DNA of 64,000 bases from Tieghemostelium lacteum (Eukaryota; Evosea; Eumycetozoa; Dictyosteliales; Raperosteliaceae): NCBI GenBank assembly GCA_001606155.1, contig LODT01000029.1, positions 186,001 through 250,000 of the forward strand. Direction: 5' to 3'. The translations under genes and the position numbers were made by a program. The notes below the pieces were generated by a model. It ran no database searches. It saw only the letters and a program-made list of their open reading frames with translations, and was not told where the DNA came from. Shown one piece after another: positions 55,491 through 64,000 of the stretch. Within the stretch, counting starts at the first letter, position 1; every line of letters begins with the position of its first letter.

Positions 55491-56690
55491 TTAGAAAAAA
55501 CCTTTTACCCAATTGAACCATGACTGAGATTCTTGTGGTTTTTTTAAGATAATTTTGTTAATGAATTGAACAACAATACCATCTAACCATTCTTTGTGTG
55601 GCAATGAGTTTAACATGTCAGATGGTAATTGTTGATAACCAATGGTTGCACCAATGAGTGCACCTGCAACAGCAGCATTGGTATCAGTGTCGCCACCTTG
55701 ACGTATTAGTGTATCTATAACCTTTCTAAATGATAATTTACTACCATTTTTTAGAATTTGTCTAAGAGAATATACAGCTGAACCAAAACACTTATAAGTA
55801 TAACCAATCTTATCACTTTCATCTAGATTTAAATCTTCAATTTTCTCTACATTTAAATGTTTCTGAAATTCTGTCCAATATTCATCTTTTTTCTCTTTAC
55901 TATATTCACTATCAGGTGCACTATATAATACATCTTGGCATACTTGTTCAACCTTATTCATAATTTCCAATATATCCTTTTCTTGAATAACATTTATATT
56001 TGAACTATCACCGCCAATACCATTCATATCACCCAATTGCTTTTGATAAAAAGTCAATATTCCCGAGATTACCAATGTCACCATAATAGATGATATTGAG
56101 CATCTAATATCATAATGAGTCAGATGAGCTAGTTTAATAGTATTATCTTTAACTTGTTCTTGGTTTGTAAAATCTACACAACCAATAATAGAAGTTCTCA
56201 TAGTTGCGCCATTGGCAGCCATATTTCTGCCTGTTTTTTCCCAAAATGCTTTACTACATAACACAGGATCTTTATCAAACTCTGGTGAATATACTACACT
56301 TCCAACAGTTTGACCAAGTCCCAAACCAGCAACGTCACCCAACTCTGGAAACCCTTGTTTAATCCATGCTTTTAGACGTTTACCTACATCTAGAAGATCT
56401 ACTTGTCCCCCAGTACTGATAAACATTTGCATTATAAGTATCATCTGATCAGAGTCATCAGTCCAATCACCTTTTGTCCATCTCATATTATGTCTATTTG
56501 GATAAAAATCAGGGAAAGGTATCATTGTATTCTCATCAGCATACAATTGTCTAATCTTTATAAAATCTAGAAATTCAACTGATAGTCCATATGCATCACC
56601 TAAAACATTACCATATATACATCCTAATATTGAATCAATAAGTTTATTTTCTAATAATGTTTTATCTAATCCTTTTACACTGTTGTTCAT
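55491..56690 (-). CDS. ADP-ribosylglycohydrolase family protein
   Basis: Intronless, 399 residues. Hallmarks of the ARH/DraG fold are present: ILGCIYGNVLGDAYGLSVEF near the start, GDWTDDSDQMILIMQMFI carrying the metal-binding acidic residues, RTSIIGCVDF, and RQGGDTDTNAAVAGALIGAT with the second metal-binding aspartates. Such enzymes use two Mg ions to remove ADP-ribose from proteins or other acceptors. The metal residues are intact, so activity is likely; the substrate is unknown. The 3' end is convergent with RAD54B, about 48 bases apart. Confidence 0.9.
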   Translation of the reverse strand: MNNSVKGLDKTLLENKLIDSILGCIYGNVLGDAYGLSVEFLDFIKIRQLYADENTMIPFPDFYPNRHNMRWTKGDWTDDSDQMILIMQMFISTGGQVDLLDVGKRLKAWIKQGFPELGDVAGLGLGQTVGSVVYSPEFDKDPVLCSKAFWEKTGRNMAANGATMRTSIIGCVDFTNQEQVKDNTIKLAHLTHYDIRCSISSIMVTLVISGILTFYQKQLGDMNGIGGDSSNINVIQEKDILEIMNKVEQVCQDVLYSAPDSEYSKEKKDEYWTEFQKHLNVEKIEDLNLDESDKIGYTYKCFGSAVYSLRQILKNGSKLSFRKVIDTLIRQGGDTDTNAAVAGALIGATIGYQQLPSDMLNSLPHKEWLDGIVVQFINKIILKKPQESQSWFNWVKGFF

Positions 56691-56992
56691 TGTAATTTAA
56701 TAAAAAAAATAATAGAAATTTTATTTATTTAATTTTTATAATTGAAAAAATTGAAAATACAGGAATATTTGGTAATTACGATAATTTACAACACCATTTT
56801 ACCACTTGATTTCTACAATAACATGATGGTAGATACTCCCAATGTTCAGAATTCTCACCAATATACTATTTTGAAGTTAATCTCATCTAATCTTATCCAA
56901 AATAGAAACTACTCATATAACTCTGATTACATTTACTATTCTAGATATTTTTAATACATATAAATATCTTTTTTTATTGGAACTAATTAAAG

Positions 56993-57859
56993 TTATAATA
57001 AAAGATCATTCTCTTCAAAAACATGATGAGGCTCATTGTCTGGGCGGCTGCAACAACAAAACCAGCAATCCCAGCAATGACCAAACAATTGGCGTCTAAA
57101 ATGTGATCCCAAATTTTGAATAAGCAGAATAATCAATAGAATCAATTCACATCCACATCCCGCTATTTTGATCCACTCAAAAGCGTATTCGACAGGATTA
57201 GTCTTGGAATGTGGTACAAATATAAGCTCGAGTATTGTGATTACACCTAGAGGAAATGATACAACAAAAAATTCCCACAGAAGCTCAATTTCATTGGCTT
57301 CATATATTTCCTTTTTGTTTCTGTATTGTTCCTGTTCCAGTATTATTACTTCCATAATTAGGGGCTGCGTTTCGGGTTGGTGGAGTCGTAATTCATGATC
57401 ACGCATTCTTGATAATAGTTTCAGCTGTTTAATTCGAATACCAGTAATAAAAATTTCCCAAATGAGAGGACTGGCACAGCAACATTCTCTTCCTGCACAT
57501 CTCGAGCAAGCTCTACTGGTATTTGGTCGTTGGCGACCTATATAGATAATATAAGCGACGATATAAACAAAAAGAGTAGTAACCAATCGGATAGCAAGTA
57601 AGATACCATCCCAGTCAGAATTTCTAATCTCTTGGATAGTGTGATGGATATTACCTGCAAAATCAATTAGATCATCCATGAAAAGGATAAAATTTGCTAC
57701 ACTATCGAATATAGCAATGATCTGAATAAAACAAATTATACCAAAAAAAGTGTAGTAACAAAGATTGGACTGAAATGGAATTTGTATTTGTGGCTGTTGT
57801 TGATGTTGATTCTCATCTTTTACTACCACTAGTTTGACATCAGATTCATTTTTTACCAT
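56993..57859 (-). CDS. Cysteine-rich four-helix membrane protein
   Basis: Intronless, 288 residues. Hydrophobic segments appear at about 35-58 (YYTFFGIICFIQIIAIF...), 90-112 (AIRLVTTLFVYIVAYIIYIG), 195-220 and 235-262 (CELILLIILLIQNLG). Cysteine clusters follow (RACSRCAGRECCC near residue 120 and CWDCWFCCCSRP near the C-terminus), possibly palmitoylated. The N-terminal 30 residues are polar and Q-rich, and the C-terminus is acidic/leucine-rich (EENDLLL). No family recognised. Confidence 0.7.
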   Translation of the reverse strand: MVKNESDVKLVVVKDENQHQQQPQIQIPFQSNLCYYTFFGIICFIQIIAIFDSVANFILFMDDLIDFAGNIHHTIQEIRNSDWDGILLAIRLVTTLFVYIVAYIIYIGRQRPNTSRACSRCAGRECCCASPLIWEIFITGIRIKQLKLLSRMRDHELRLHQPETQPLIMEVIILEQEQYRNKKEIYEANEIELLWEFFVVSFPLGVITILELIFVPHSKTNPVEYAFEWIKIAGCGCELILLIILLIQNLGSHFRRQLFGHCWDCWFCCCSRPDNEPHHVFEENDLLL

Positions 57860-58596
57860 TTTTTGGAAAAATAATAAATGATAAATATTTAAATATATTT
57901 AAATTGATTTTAATTTTTTGATCTAAATGTATTTCATATTGGTAATGCAGGTGCAGATGATGATGTTGATCAGAGGATTATATTGTTTGACTAAACCTAC
58001 CCATTTTGGCAACCCAATAGTAATTAAAACTCCTCACATGATAGGTCATTTACCACACCAGTGAAAGAGTTGAGTTTTGGGACAAAAGAATTGAAACTAT
58101 TACAAATGCATACTAGTCAAAGACTCTATATCAAAGCAGAATACTATTCATACACCGAAACAGATATTCAGGTTTTAATCAATATAGTCTCTGGTCTTCC
58201 ATTGCATGGTACCATTGAAAAATATTGTGTGTGTATATTTCGCAACCTTACTATTAATATACGTAAACAATATTTTAGTAAACTAATCACAGTTGATCAC
58301 TAACTCTAATGATAAAGTAAAAAGAAGAAAATAAATTAAATTCTTGTTTATATTATCTTTACACTATTTAAATAAACATTCAAGTATAATTATATACAAC
58401 TACAAACATAAGTGATTTCCACGGTTAAGTGTTACAAAAGGATAAAATAAAATAATTAATCTCTCAAAATATGATTGTGAGAATAGTTTTTAATTTATTT
58501 TATAAATTTGAAAAGGCTTGGCTCCACACTTTAAGGGTTAAGATGCAACTTAATTCAGTTATTAGTTAGAATGAATCTTTTGGTGTATTGATATTT
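57860..58596. other. Spacer with decayed coding fragment
   Basis: 737 bases between two minus-strand genes. The only gene-like signal is the plus-strand fragment at 57945-58303, listed separately. The rest is A/T rich and holds likely promoter sequence of the membrane-protein gene. Confidence 0.5.
57945..58303 (+). pseudogene. Coding remnant, two frames, family not recognised
   Basis: One frame (57945-58064) starts MQVQMMMLIRGLYCLTKPTH and stops; an overlapping frame continues with FTTPVKELSFGTKELKLLQM and then QVLINIVSGLPLHGTIEKYC, ending at 58303. The composition is more protein-like than the flanks. This looks like a decayed piece of a gene with at least one frame change. No family recognised, and a real small spliced gene cannot be excluded. 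Confidence 0.3.
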
Positions 58597-60912
58597 TTAT
58601 TCCTTTAGTTTATATATAAAGTCTTGAAAAGGGTAGTAGAATCCATCATGTGGTTGAGGTACATTGTTATTGTTAATTGTGCCTCTACATACTATAATAG
58701 CCTCTGTTATTTTTGTAATCTTTTTCAGTTGGTCTTCAAAATTTTTTTTCATGGAAGTTGTAACAGAATGATTTGAGTAGACGATAGGAATGAATTTAAT
58801 CTGCTGTTCTTTACTTGTTTCCACTATATGTTTAGATGCGCTAACAAAATTGGTTAGGTCAAGATCGATTGTTTTAAGTGTTGCTGTGGAACCATCAGTG
58901 TATTTGGCATTTCCAAGGAAATAAGCTGTACCAATGTCCAGTTGAGCTTTGTAGAACATATCAACAAGACCCCCTTTAGCATTCTTTATTATTGCGGTTC
59001 CGGCTTGGCATTGTTTATCTATATCACAGTTCTCAGGACATCTACTTGTTGGATAGGAGCAAATTGAGAGTGTGGCAACTTGATTTGAAAATGTACTGGA
59101 GGCAAGAATAGGTGGAAAAAAAAGAGCACCTTTATAGTATTCTCCCAACGAATAAGATTTGGACTCGTTCTTTAGTGAAAGATAATGGTGTGATTGATGT
59201 TTGATAATTTCAAGATGGCAGTTAAAGTTTTCCCATTCCTCCCAACTTGATTTCTTTTCAAGTAAATTAATGATATACTGTAAACTTTTGAGGAGTGGTG
59301 AATTGTGATTTAAGTTCGTATATCTCCTCAAGAAAATGAGGGGCAAAAATACTTTGTTGTCCGATGTAATAGAGAAAAGCCCAAAAGATTGAAGGTCACC
59401 AAATGAACGTTCATTTGGTTGAGGTGTATCTTGGGGAATGACCATTTGAGGTTTATCATGGGGACGAATGACCGTTTGGGTAACAGAATATACTATGATA
59501 GATGGTAAGAGATCTTCTATACTGATAATTGGATATCTTTGATTAAGTTCTAACTCCACTCTAGTTAATAAATCTGTGGTATCATATTTAATTGGTTGTG
59601 TTAAATTGCGAATCACCTTAAACAAGATTTCCAGTGGTCGTGGCCATCCTCCCATGAATCTTATTGCTCTTTGGATATCATTATCATTAGATTTTTGGGT
59701 ACCTAATATTGTTTCAGAAATCTTCATGTATTCATCTAGATTCAATAAACGTAATGGGATAAAGTGGTATGGAATGGAAGATCCCCCAATGATAATTGTG
59801 ATATCTTCCAAAATGGTACCTGCAAATATTATGTTGTAAAAGAACATTGTATTTGGCAGAAAAACAAGAAGATCAGAGACTGATTGTATCACAGCTTTCA
59901 GAATTGACCTTCGTTGTACCACATCCTTCGATTCGAATAGACATTTTTGAAATTCATCAATCCCAAAATTAATTAGTATTTGTTGTTGTTGCATTGTTGG
60001 ATCTAAACTGGCGAGGTGATCACTTATAGCAGAAAAACAGAAATCCAATGTTGTTGTCTCTTTGAGCATCGATTCGATTTCTTGGCAAAATTTATTAAAT
60101 GGAACATGATGACCATGCGCAAAGTATCTCCAAAGAACACGCTTACATAATGCAATCTTTGGATTAGAACTCTCACTATAGGGATCCCAATTGCTTCCAT
60201 TTCCAAGGGAAATATTGATGTTAATTTGGTACTTTGGCAATTTACTATCTTTTTTGGTGTGGAGATAATTTCCTATTGTTTCCAAAATCCTTGTCTTCCC
60301 AATACCTGGTGCACCTGCTACCACCAAAAGAGGTTGGTTATCTCTATTACGTTCTGGGATTTGGTATCTAGTTAAAACCTTATTATATATATCTTGTAAC
60401 ACCATATCTCTCCCCATTAGAGGCATTTCACTGCTTGTTTCATTAGCTGGAGGTTTTGGTGCTCCATATCTATTAATCATCCATTTAAGTAGATCTTGAG
60501 GACTTTCCCATTTACCTAATGTGTGGTTTAAATTTTATAAGTTTATGTAAAAAAATATATTAGTATAAACAAAAGGTGTTGGGATTAGAATGAGTGTTTA
60601 CGTACTAGTTGTGGTAGTAATTGGTTGAATCTTTAGTACTACATTACCAGCAAAATTTGATAAAGGAGTAGAACTAACTAGAGGATTTGATTCATCATTC
60701 TGTAAAACTAGATTAAATGACGAAAAATCAGGAATATTAAACCATTTTTGAACAAAATGTTTAATATCTCCTATTTCCTCTTTGATAATTCCGTCTTCAA
60801 CTAAAGGTACTTTAAGTGATTCATTTGGTTGATCTTTATAAACTCTAAATATTGGAGTACTACTAGAACTAGTTGTAGTTTTTGTTGTTTGTTGAATTAT
60901 ATTTGTATTCAT
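58597..60912 (-). CDS. Crinkler/RHS-like P-loop NTPase protein
   Basis: Exons 60912-60606 and 60515-58597 with a 90-nt phase-1 intron give 741 residues. The first 100 residues (RVYKDQPNESLKVPLVEDGI, then IKHFVQKWFNIPDFSSFNLV and VVLKIQ) read like the ubiquitin-like header of Crinkler-type (CR) proteins. A P-loop ATPase follows: LMGRD, Walker A GAPGIGKT at 170-177, a Walker B-like LINFGIDEFQ, and a SGG-type sensor region further on. The C-terminal part (KNAKGGLVDMFYKAQLDIGT and KFIPIVYSNHS) may be the nuclease-like domain typical of these proteins. Such CR/RHS families are found in oomycetes, chytrids, trypanosomes and dictyostelids. The biological role here is unknown. Confidence 0.7.
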
Positions 60913-61093
60913 TGTTGAATGAATGAAAACTGTTTTGTATTCTATTTAAACACTATTTTGTATTTGTAAAAAAAAATTTTTTTTAATTTTGTTATTAGAA
61001 AAAATAAATTAAAAATTTAGAGTGGTTTCATAGTTTAGTCCTTCAACATCACAATCTTCAACTATAGTACCACGATAATTGCTCACCATTGTG

Positions 61094-61900
61094 TATTGGA
61101 TGATGCAAAACTTGTTATTGGAATCTGGTGATATCATTGAAGTAAAGAATGTTTCTCTTCTAAAGGGTACATTTGTAAAAATACAACCTCACACATCAAA
61201 CTTTTTAGAGATTTCTAATCCAAAGGCAGTGTAAGTTAATAACAAAATACTTAAATAATACAAGTATTTATATACTAATGTTTAATATATATATATAATA
61301 GGTTAGAAAACTCTCTTAGAAAATTTGCAACTTTAACAAAGGGTGATGAAATTATGATTGATTATAATAATAATAAATATTATCTAAGTGTAACAGAGAT
61401 CAAACCTAATAATAGTTCAAATGCCATTTCAATTATCGAGGCAGATGTTGAAGTAGATTTTGCAGCACCAAAAGACTATAAAGAAGAACCTAAAAAGTAC
61501 AACTACAACTAATAACAACAGTGGAACAGGTTTGACATTTGGTACTGCTTCTAAACCCATTCCAGGATCCAATAAAAAGAGAACAGATGATTCTGATGAT
61601 TCTGACTCAGAAGATGAGACACCTAAATTTAAAGCATTTACAGGTTCAGGTGCAAGATTAGATGGTAAACTAGGAACCTCTCCTAAACCTACAATGTTGG
61701 GTACCTCTCCTAAACCTATTATGGGTACCTCTCCAAAACCAGGGTCACTTAGTACCTCACCAAGACCTTTAACATTTAATAATACTTCACCAACTAATAC
61801 CACTTCTAGTAATAATAGTAATAATAATAATAGTGGTGGAGAGAGTAAAGAAGGTGATAAGTTTAAAGCTTTCCAAGGTAAAGGTTATAGTTTAAAATAA
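61094..61900 (+). pseudogene. ufd1: 5'-truncated UFD1 copy, frame disrupted
   Basis: Homology begins abruptly at [20 protein letters not shown] and continues with [21 protein letters not shown] 71-nt intron (61231-61301, GTAAGT to TAG) joins the codon GTG. Next come LENSLRKFATLTKGDEIM and AISIIEADVEVDFAAP, all characteristic of the UFD1 double-psi-barrel region that binds ubiquitin and serves Cdc48/p97. The N-terminal about 80-100 residues of UFD1 are missing; the upstream DNA has stops and no match. After EEPKK the frame ends at YNYN-stop, while the C-terminal UFD1 motifs (KFKAFTGSGARLDGK, and KFKAFQGKGYSLK) are in the +1 frame. A 1-base change near the A run at 61493-61497 or a sequencing error explains this. 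Retention of an intron argues against a retrocopy. Confidence 0.6.
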
Positions 61901-61932
61901 ATGTAAACTGCTATGTACAAATGATTGATACA

Positions 61933-63056
61933 CTATGAAAATTTAAATTTATTCAATAGACTAAGAAATTCCATATTTCGATTTGGTATAGATTTTGATT
62001 TCAAAAGGAGATCATTAATGTTTTTGTATATTAGTTTCTTGATTATTGGATTATCTGTTGCCAACAGCGACTTAATATTTTCACAAAACAGTATTCTATA
62101 ACTATCATCTAATTGGTACCTCTTATCAAGATAATGTTCAATCATTCTAAATAGTGAATGCTGATAGATATTAAAAAAACTAAAACTGACTAATGACAAT
62201 GTTAACTTTAGATCCTGATCAGAATGTAACATAATCTTTATCTTTACAGAAGTCTTTTGTTGTTGTAATATTGTAAATAGTTGTTTCAGTGTATTCATTT
62301 TGAACTGTTTAAGTCGTTCAGTTGTCTGTAGAAATTCATAATTATACTGATACTGATCCATTAAAACCAAAAGTAACCATAAATAAAGATCATGATTATT
62401 CTCTAATATATTTTGAAATATGACATCACTGTATTGTTGTGTATGATCATTTGAATAGATTGACTTTAATAACAACTGACTTGTAGTTCTTTTCTCTAGA
62501 TTATTATTTTCATTCAACAGAATCTTTTGAATACCCAAACTATAACAATTCTTTATTCTCTCATTAAAGTAATTATTCAATGATTCTAATATAACTATAC
62601 TATTTACATTTAAATTATCTTTTAATATCTATTATATTAAGTTAATATACAATATAAGCTTGGCAACTGAACCTTATTCCTTACATCTACACTTACATTT
62701 CTATCTTTATAAAATATGTTCAAAATAAATGATAGATTCTCTGAATTTAGATTAAAATTTGAAAGTTGTAATTTGATTATATATTCTTTAAAATTGAGGA
62801 ACTCTTTATCTATACCTATAGGTGGTAGTTGATATAAGAATTGATGTTTCTTTGAATAATCTACTAGAGAACTTTGAAATATATTGTAAAGGTCTATAAC
62901 TTTTTTATGATCATGCTTTTCGAGTTGGTTTATATAAATATCAAAGTTATTTGCCCACTCATATGAAAGTGAATAAATTTCCTCAGTCCATTCAGTGTTG
63001 TCTAAACATGAATAAAGTATTTCAATAAATTGTATAATTTCTTTCGAACTAATCAT
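61933..63056 (-). CDS. Unrecognised helical protein, 351 residues
   Basis: Exons 63056-62697 and 62628-61933 with a 68-nt phase-0 intron (GTAAGT to ATAATAG) give 351 residues. The sequence is all-alpha in character with regular leucines (KEIIQFIEILYSCLD, LLLVLMDQYQYNYEFLQTT, IKSLLATDNPIIKKLIYKN). It resembles a HEAT-like or helical repeat scaffold, but I cannot name a family. It is convergent with the UFD1 remnant, about 30 bases from its end. Confidence 0.7.
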
Positions 63057-63381
63057 AAATAAAATAATAAAAAAAATAAATCAAATATTATATATATTTA
63101 TTATAAGTTAAATAAAGGATAAACTTTATTAAAAAATGTATAAAACTATTAATATTAATAGTTAAGAAAATAGATGAAAATTTATTATTATGAAAAATAC
63201 TCTAAAAGAATGAGGTTGGTTTTTTACAAAATAAACCTTCTTCCAATATAAATAGAATAAAAAAAATTAGTATTTGAAAAGACTTTAAATGTTATTATAA
63301 TTTCTTTCTTTCGTTTATTTCATGGTCATTTAATTTATTACTCATATTATTATCTCTATGATAAATATTAATTAAATTAAA
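63057..63381. other. Divergent intergenic region
   Basis: 325 A/T-rich bases between the helical-protein gene (minus) and the coiled-coil gene (plus), so both promoters should lie here. No open frame. Confidence 0.55.
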
Positions 63382-64000
63382 ATGAATACAAAAGAAACAA
63401 CTACACAATCGAAACATATTAAAGTAAGTATTAATAGAATTTACTATTTAAATCTATATACTAATACAACTAAACTCCTATTTTCTTTCTTTGATTATTT
63501 TTTTCTATAATTAGTCTAAATATGATGACAGAATTGAGGTATATCAGGCACCTGGTGACCAAGATGCTCTGATGAAATTAAAGTCTCAGATGGAGTCTCT
63601 GGTCACTGCTGTACACCAGTACAACCACAACTACAATTTCATTGATCTGGTGTACCAATATGTACTGGATAAGGAACTGATGCTGAGTGAGATTCTGAAC
63701 CACTTGGCTGTTTATAGCTCTATGGATACCTCTGCAGTTCCATTGCTGAGAGAGCTGGTTTCCTGGTACTGTCAAGAGAAGGTCTTTGGTATCTGTAAAG
63801 ACCTATCCATTGTACTTGGTGCTTTCAAGGGTCAGAACACTCCATTGTGTGACCAATTCTATAAAGACCTTGAAAGCTACCAGAAGAAGCTGAGATCCAA
63901 GGCTGAAGTTCTCAAGAAGCTGGATGATCTGGAGAATGAACACGGTGATCTAATCCGTCTCAAGAGATCCATTCAGTACCGACTGGAGATTGCCTATGAG
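63382..64000 (+). CDS. Coiled-coil protein, partial at window end
   Basis: Exon 1 is 63382-63423 (14 codons, MNTKETTTQSKHIK), then a 91-nt intron (GTAAGT to TTAG), then exon 2 from 63515 running off the window in frame. The visible part is helical: MESLVTAVHQYNHNYNFIDL, then LVYQYVLDKELMLSEILNHL, then a charged coiled coil (YQKKLRSKAEVLKKLDDLEN). This could be a BAR-type or other curved helical domain, but it is too short to call. Codons use CTG, GAG, AAG and GTC often, unlike all other genes here, so local G+C is clearly higher. Confidence 0.7.

Noticed and set aside
56742-56954. Plus-strand open frame of 70 codons between the ADP-ribosylglycohydrolase and membrane-protein genes
   Set aside because: Composition is driven by A/T and Asn/Tyr/Ile; it lies in the promoter of a minus-strand gene and has no recognisable motif.
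61497-61521. A 25-nt GT...AG interval in the UFD1 copy that would restore the frame
   Set aside because: Much shorter than every other intron in the window (minimum 39 nt); a one-base change or read error at the A run is more likely.
1-64000. tRNA, rRNA, CRISPR, riboswitch, integrase sites or telomere repeats
   Set aside because: I looked for B-box-like GGTTCRANTCC, clustered spaced repeats and terminal arrays and saw none.

Overview
The window is about 70% A+T and packed with short-intron eukaryotic genes. Introns run from about 39 to 122 nt, begin GTAWGT or GTAAGT and end AG, often in T-rich tracts. Many proteins carry poly-Q, poly-N or poly-S tracts. Together with a PA28, a RALGAPB, a GH7 cellulase, hssA-like mini-genes and large F-box/LRR-like and ankyrin-like families, this points to a social amoeba (Dictyostelia). 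I cannot fix the species from the sequence alone. About 38 protein genes are supported. I found no tRNA, rRNA or CRISPR array.

Left part (1-21000): an ankyrin-like family protein, an F-box protein with an N-terminal membrane anchor, an unrecognised proline-repeat protein, a membrane-anchored metallophosphoesterase, an HTTM (vitamin K carboxylase-like) membrane protein, a 2105-residue class 3 lipase/ankyrin fusion, a DEP-PP2C phosphatase, mitochondrial ribosomal mS29 (DAP3) and a small secreted peptide gene.

Middle part (21000-43000): a broken LINE reverse transcriptase fragment, an SLX4-like nuclease scaffold with three equally spaced C2HC fingers, a 54-residue hssA-like mini-gene, a METTL21-type methyltransferase, GPN3, the PA28 (REG) proteasome activator, a probably myristoylated poly-N/Q protein, RALGAPB with a divergent tiny coiled-coil gene, a RhoGAP, a half-LIM mini-protein and a PAQR receptor.

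Right part (43000-64000): two F-box/LRR-like family genes, a membrane coiled-coil protein, a probable CENP-O kinetochore subunit, an ISG12/IFI6-family protein back to back with a GH7 cellobiohydrolase, a RAD54B-type translocase, an ADP-ribosylglycohydrolase, a four-helix membrane protein, a Crinkler/RHS-like NTPase, a 5'-truncated and frame-disrupted UFD1 copy, an unrecognised helical protein and, running off the end, a coiled-coil gene with unusual codon use.

Most genes are unrelated housekeeping loci, so no operon-like system is evident. The themes worth following are genome maintenance and chromosome proteins scattered through the window (SLX4, RAD54B, CENP-O), the lipase-ankyrin fusion, the Crinkler-like NTPase, and several mini-genes below the usual length cut-offs. 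Splice joints below were derived by reading frame and GT/AG and have not been tested against transcripts.
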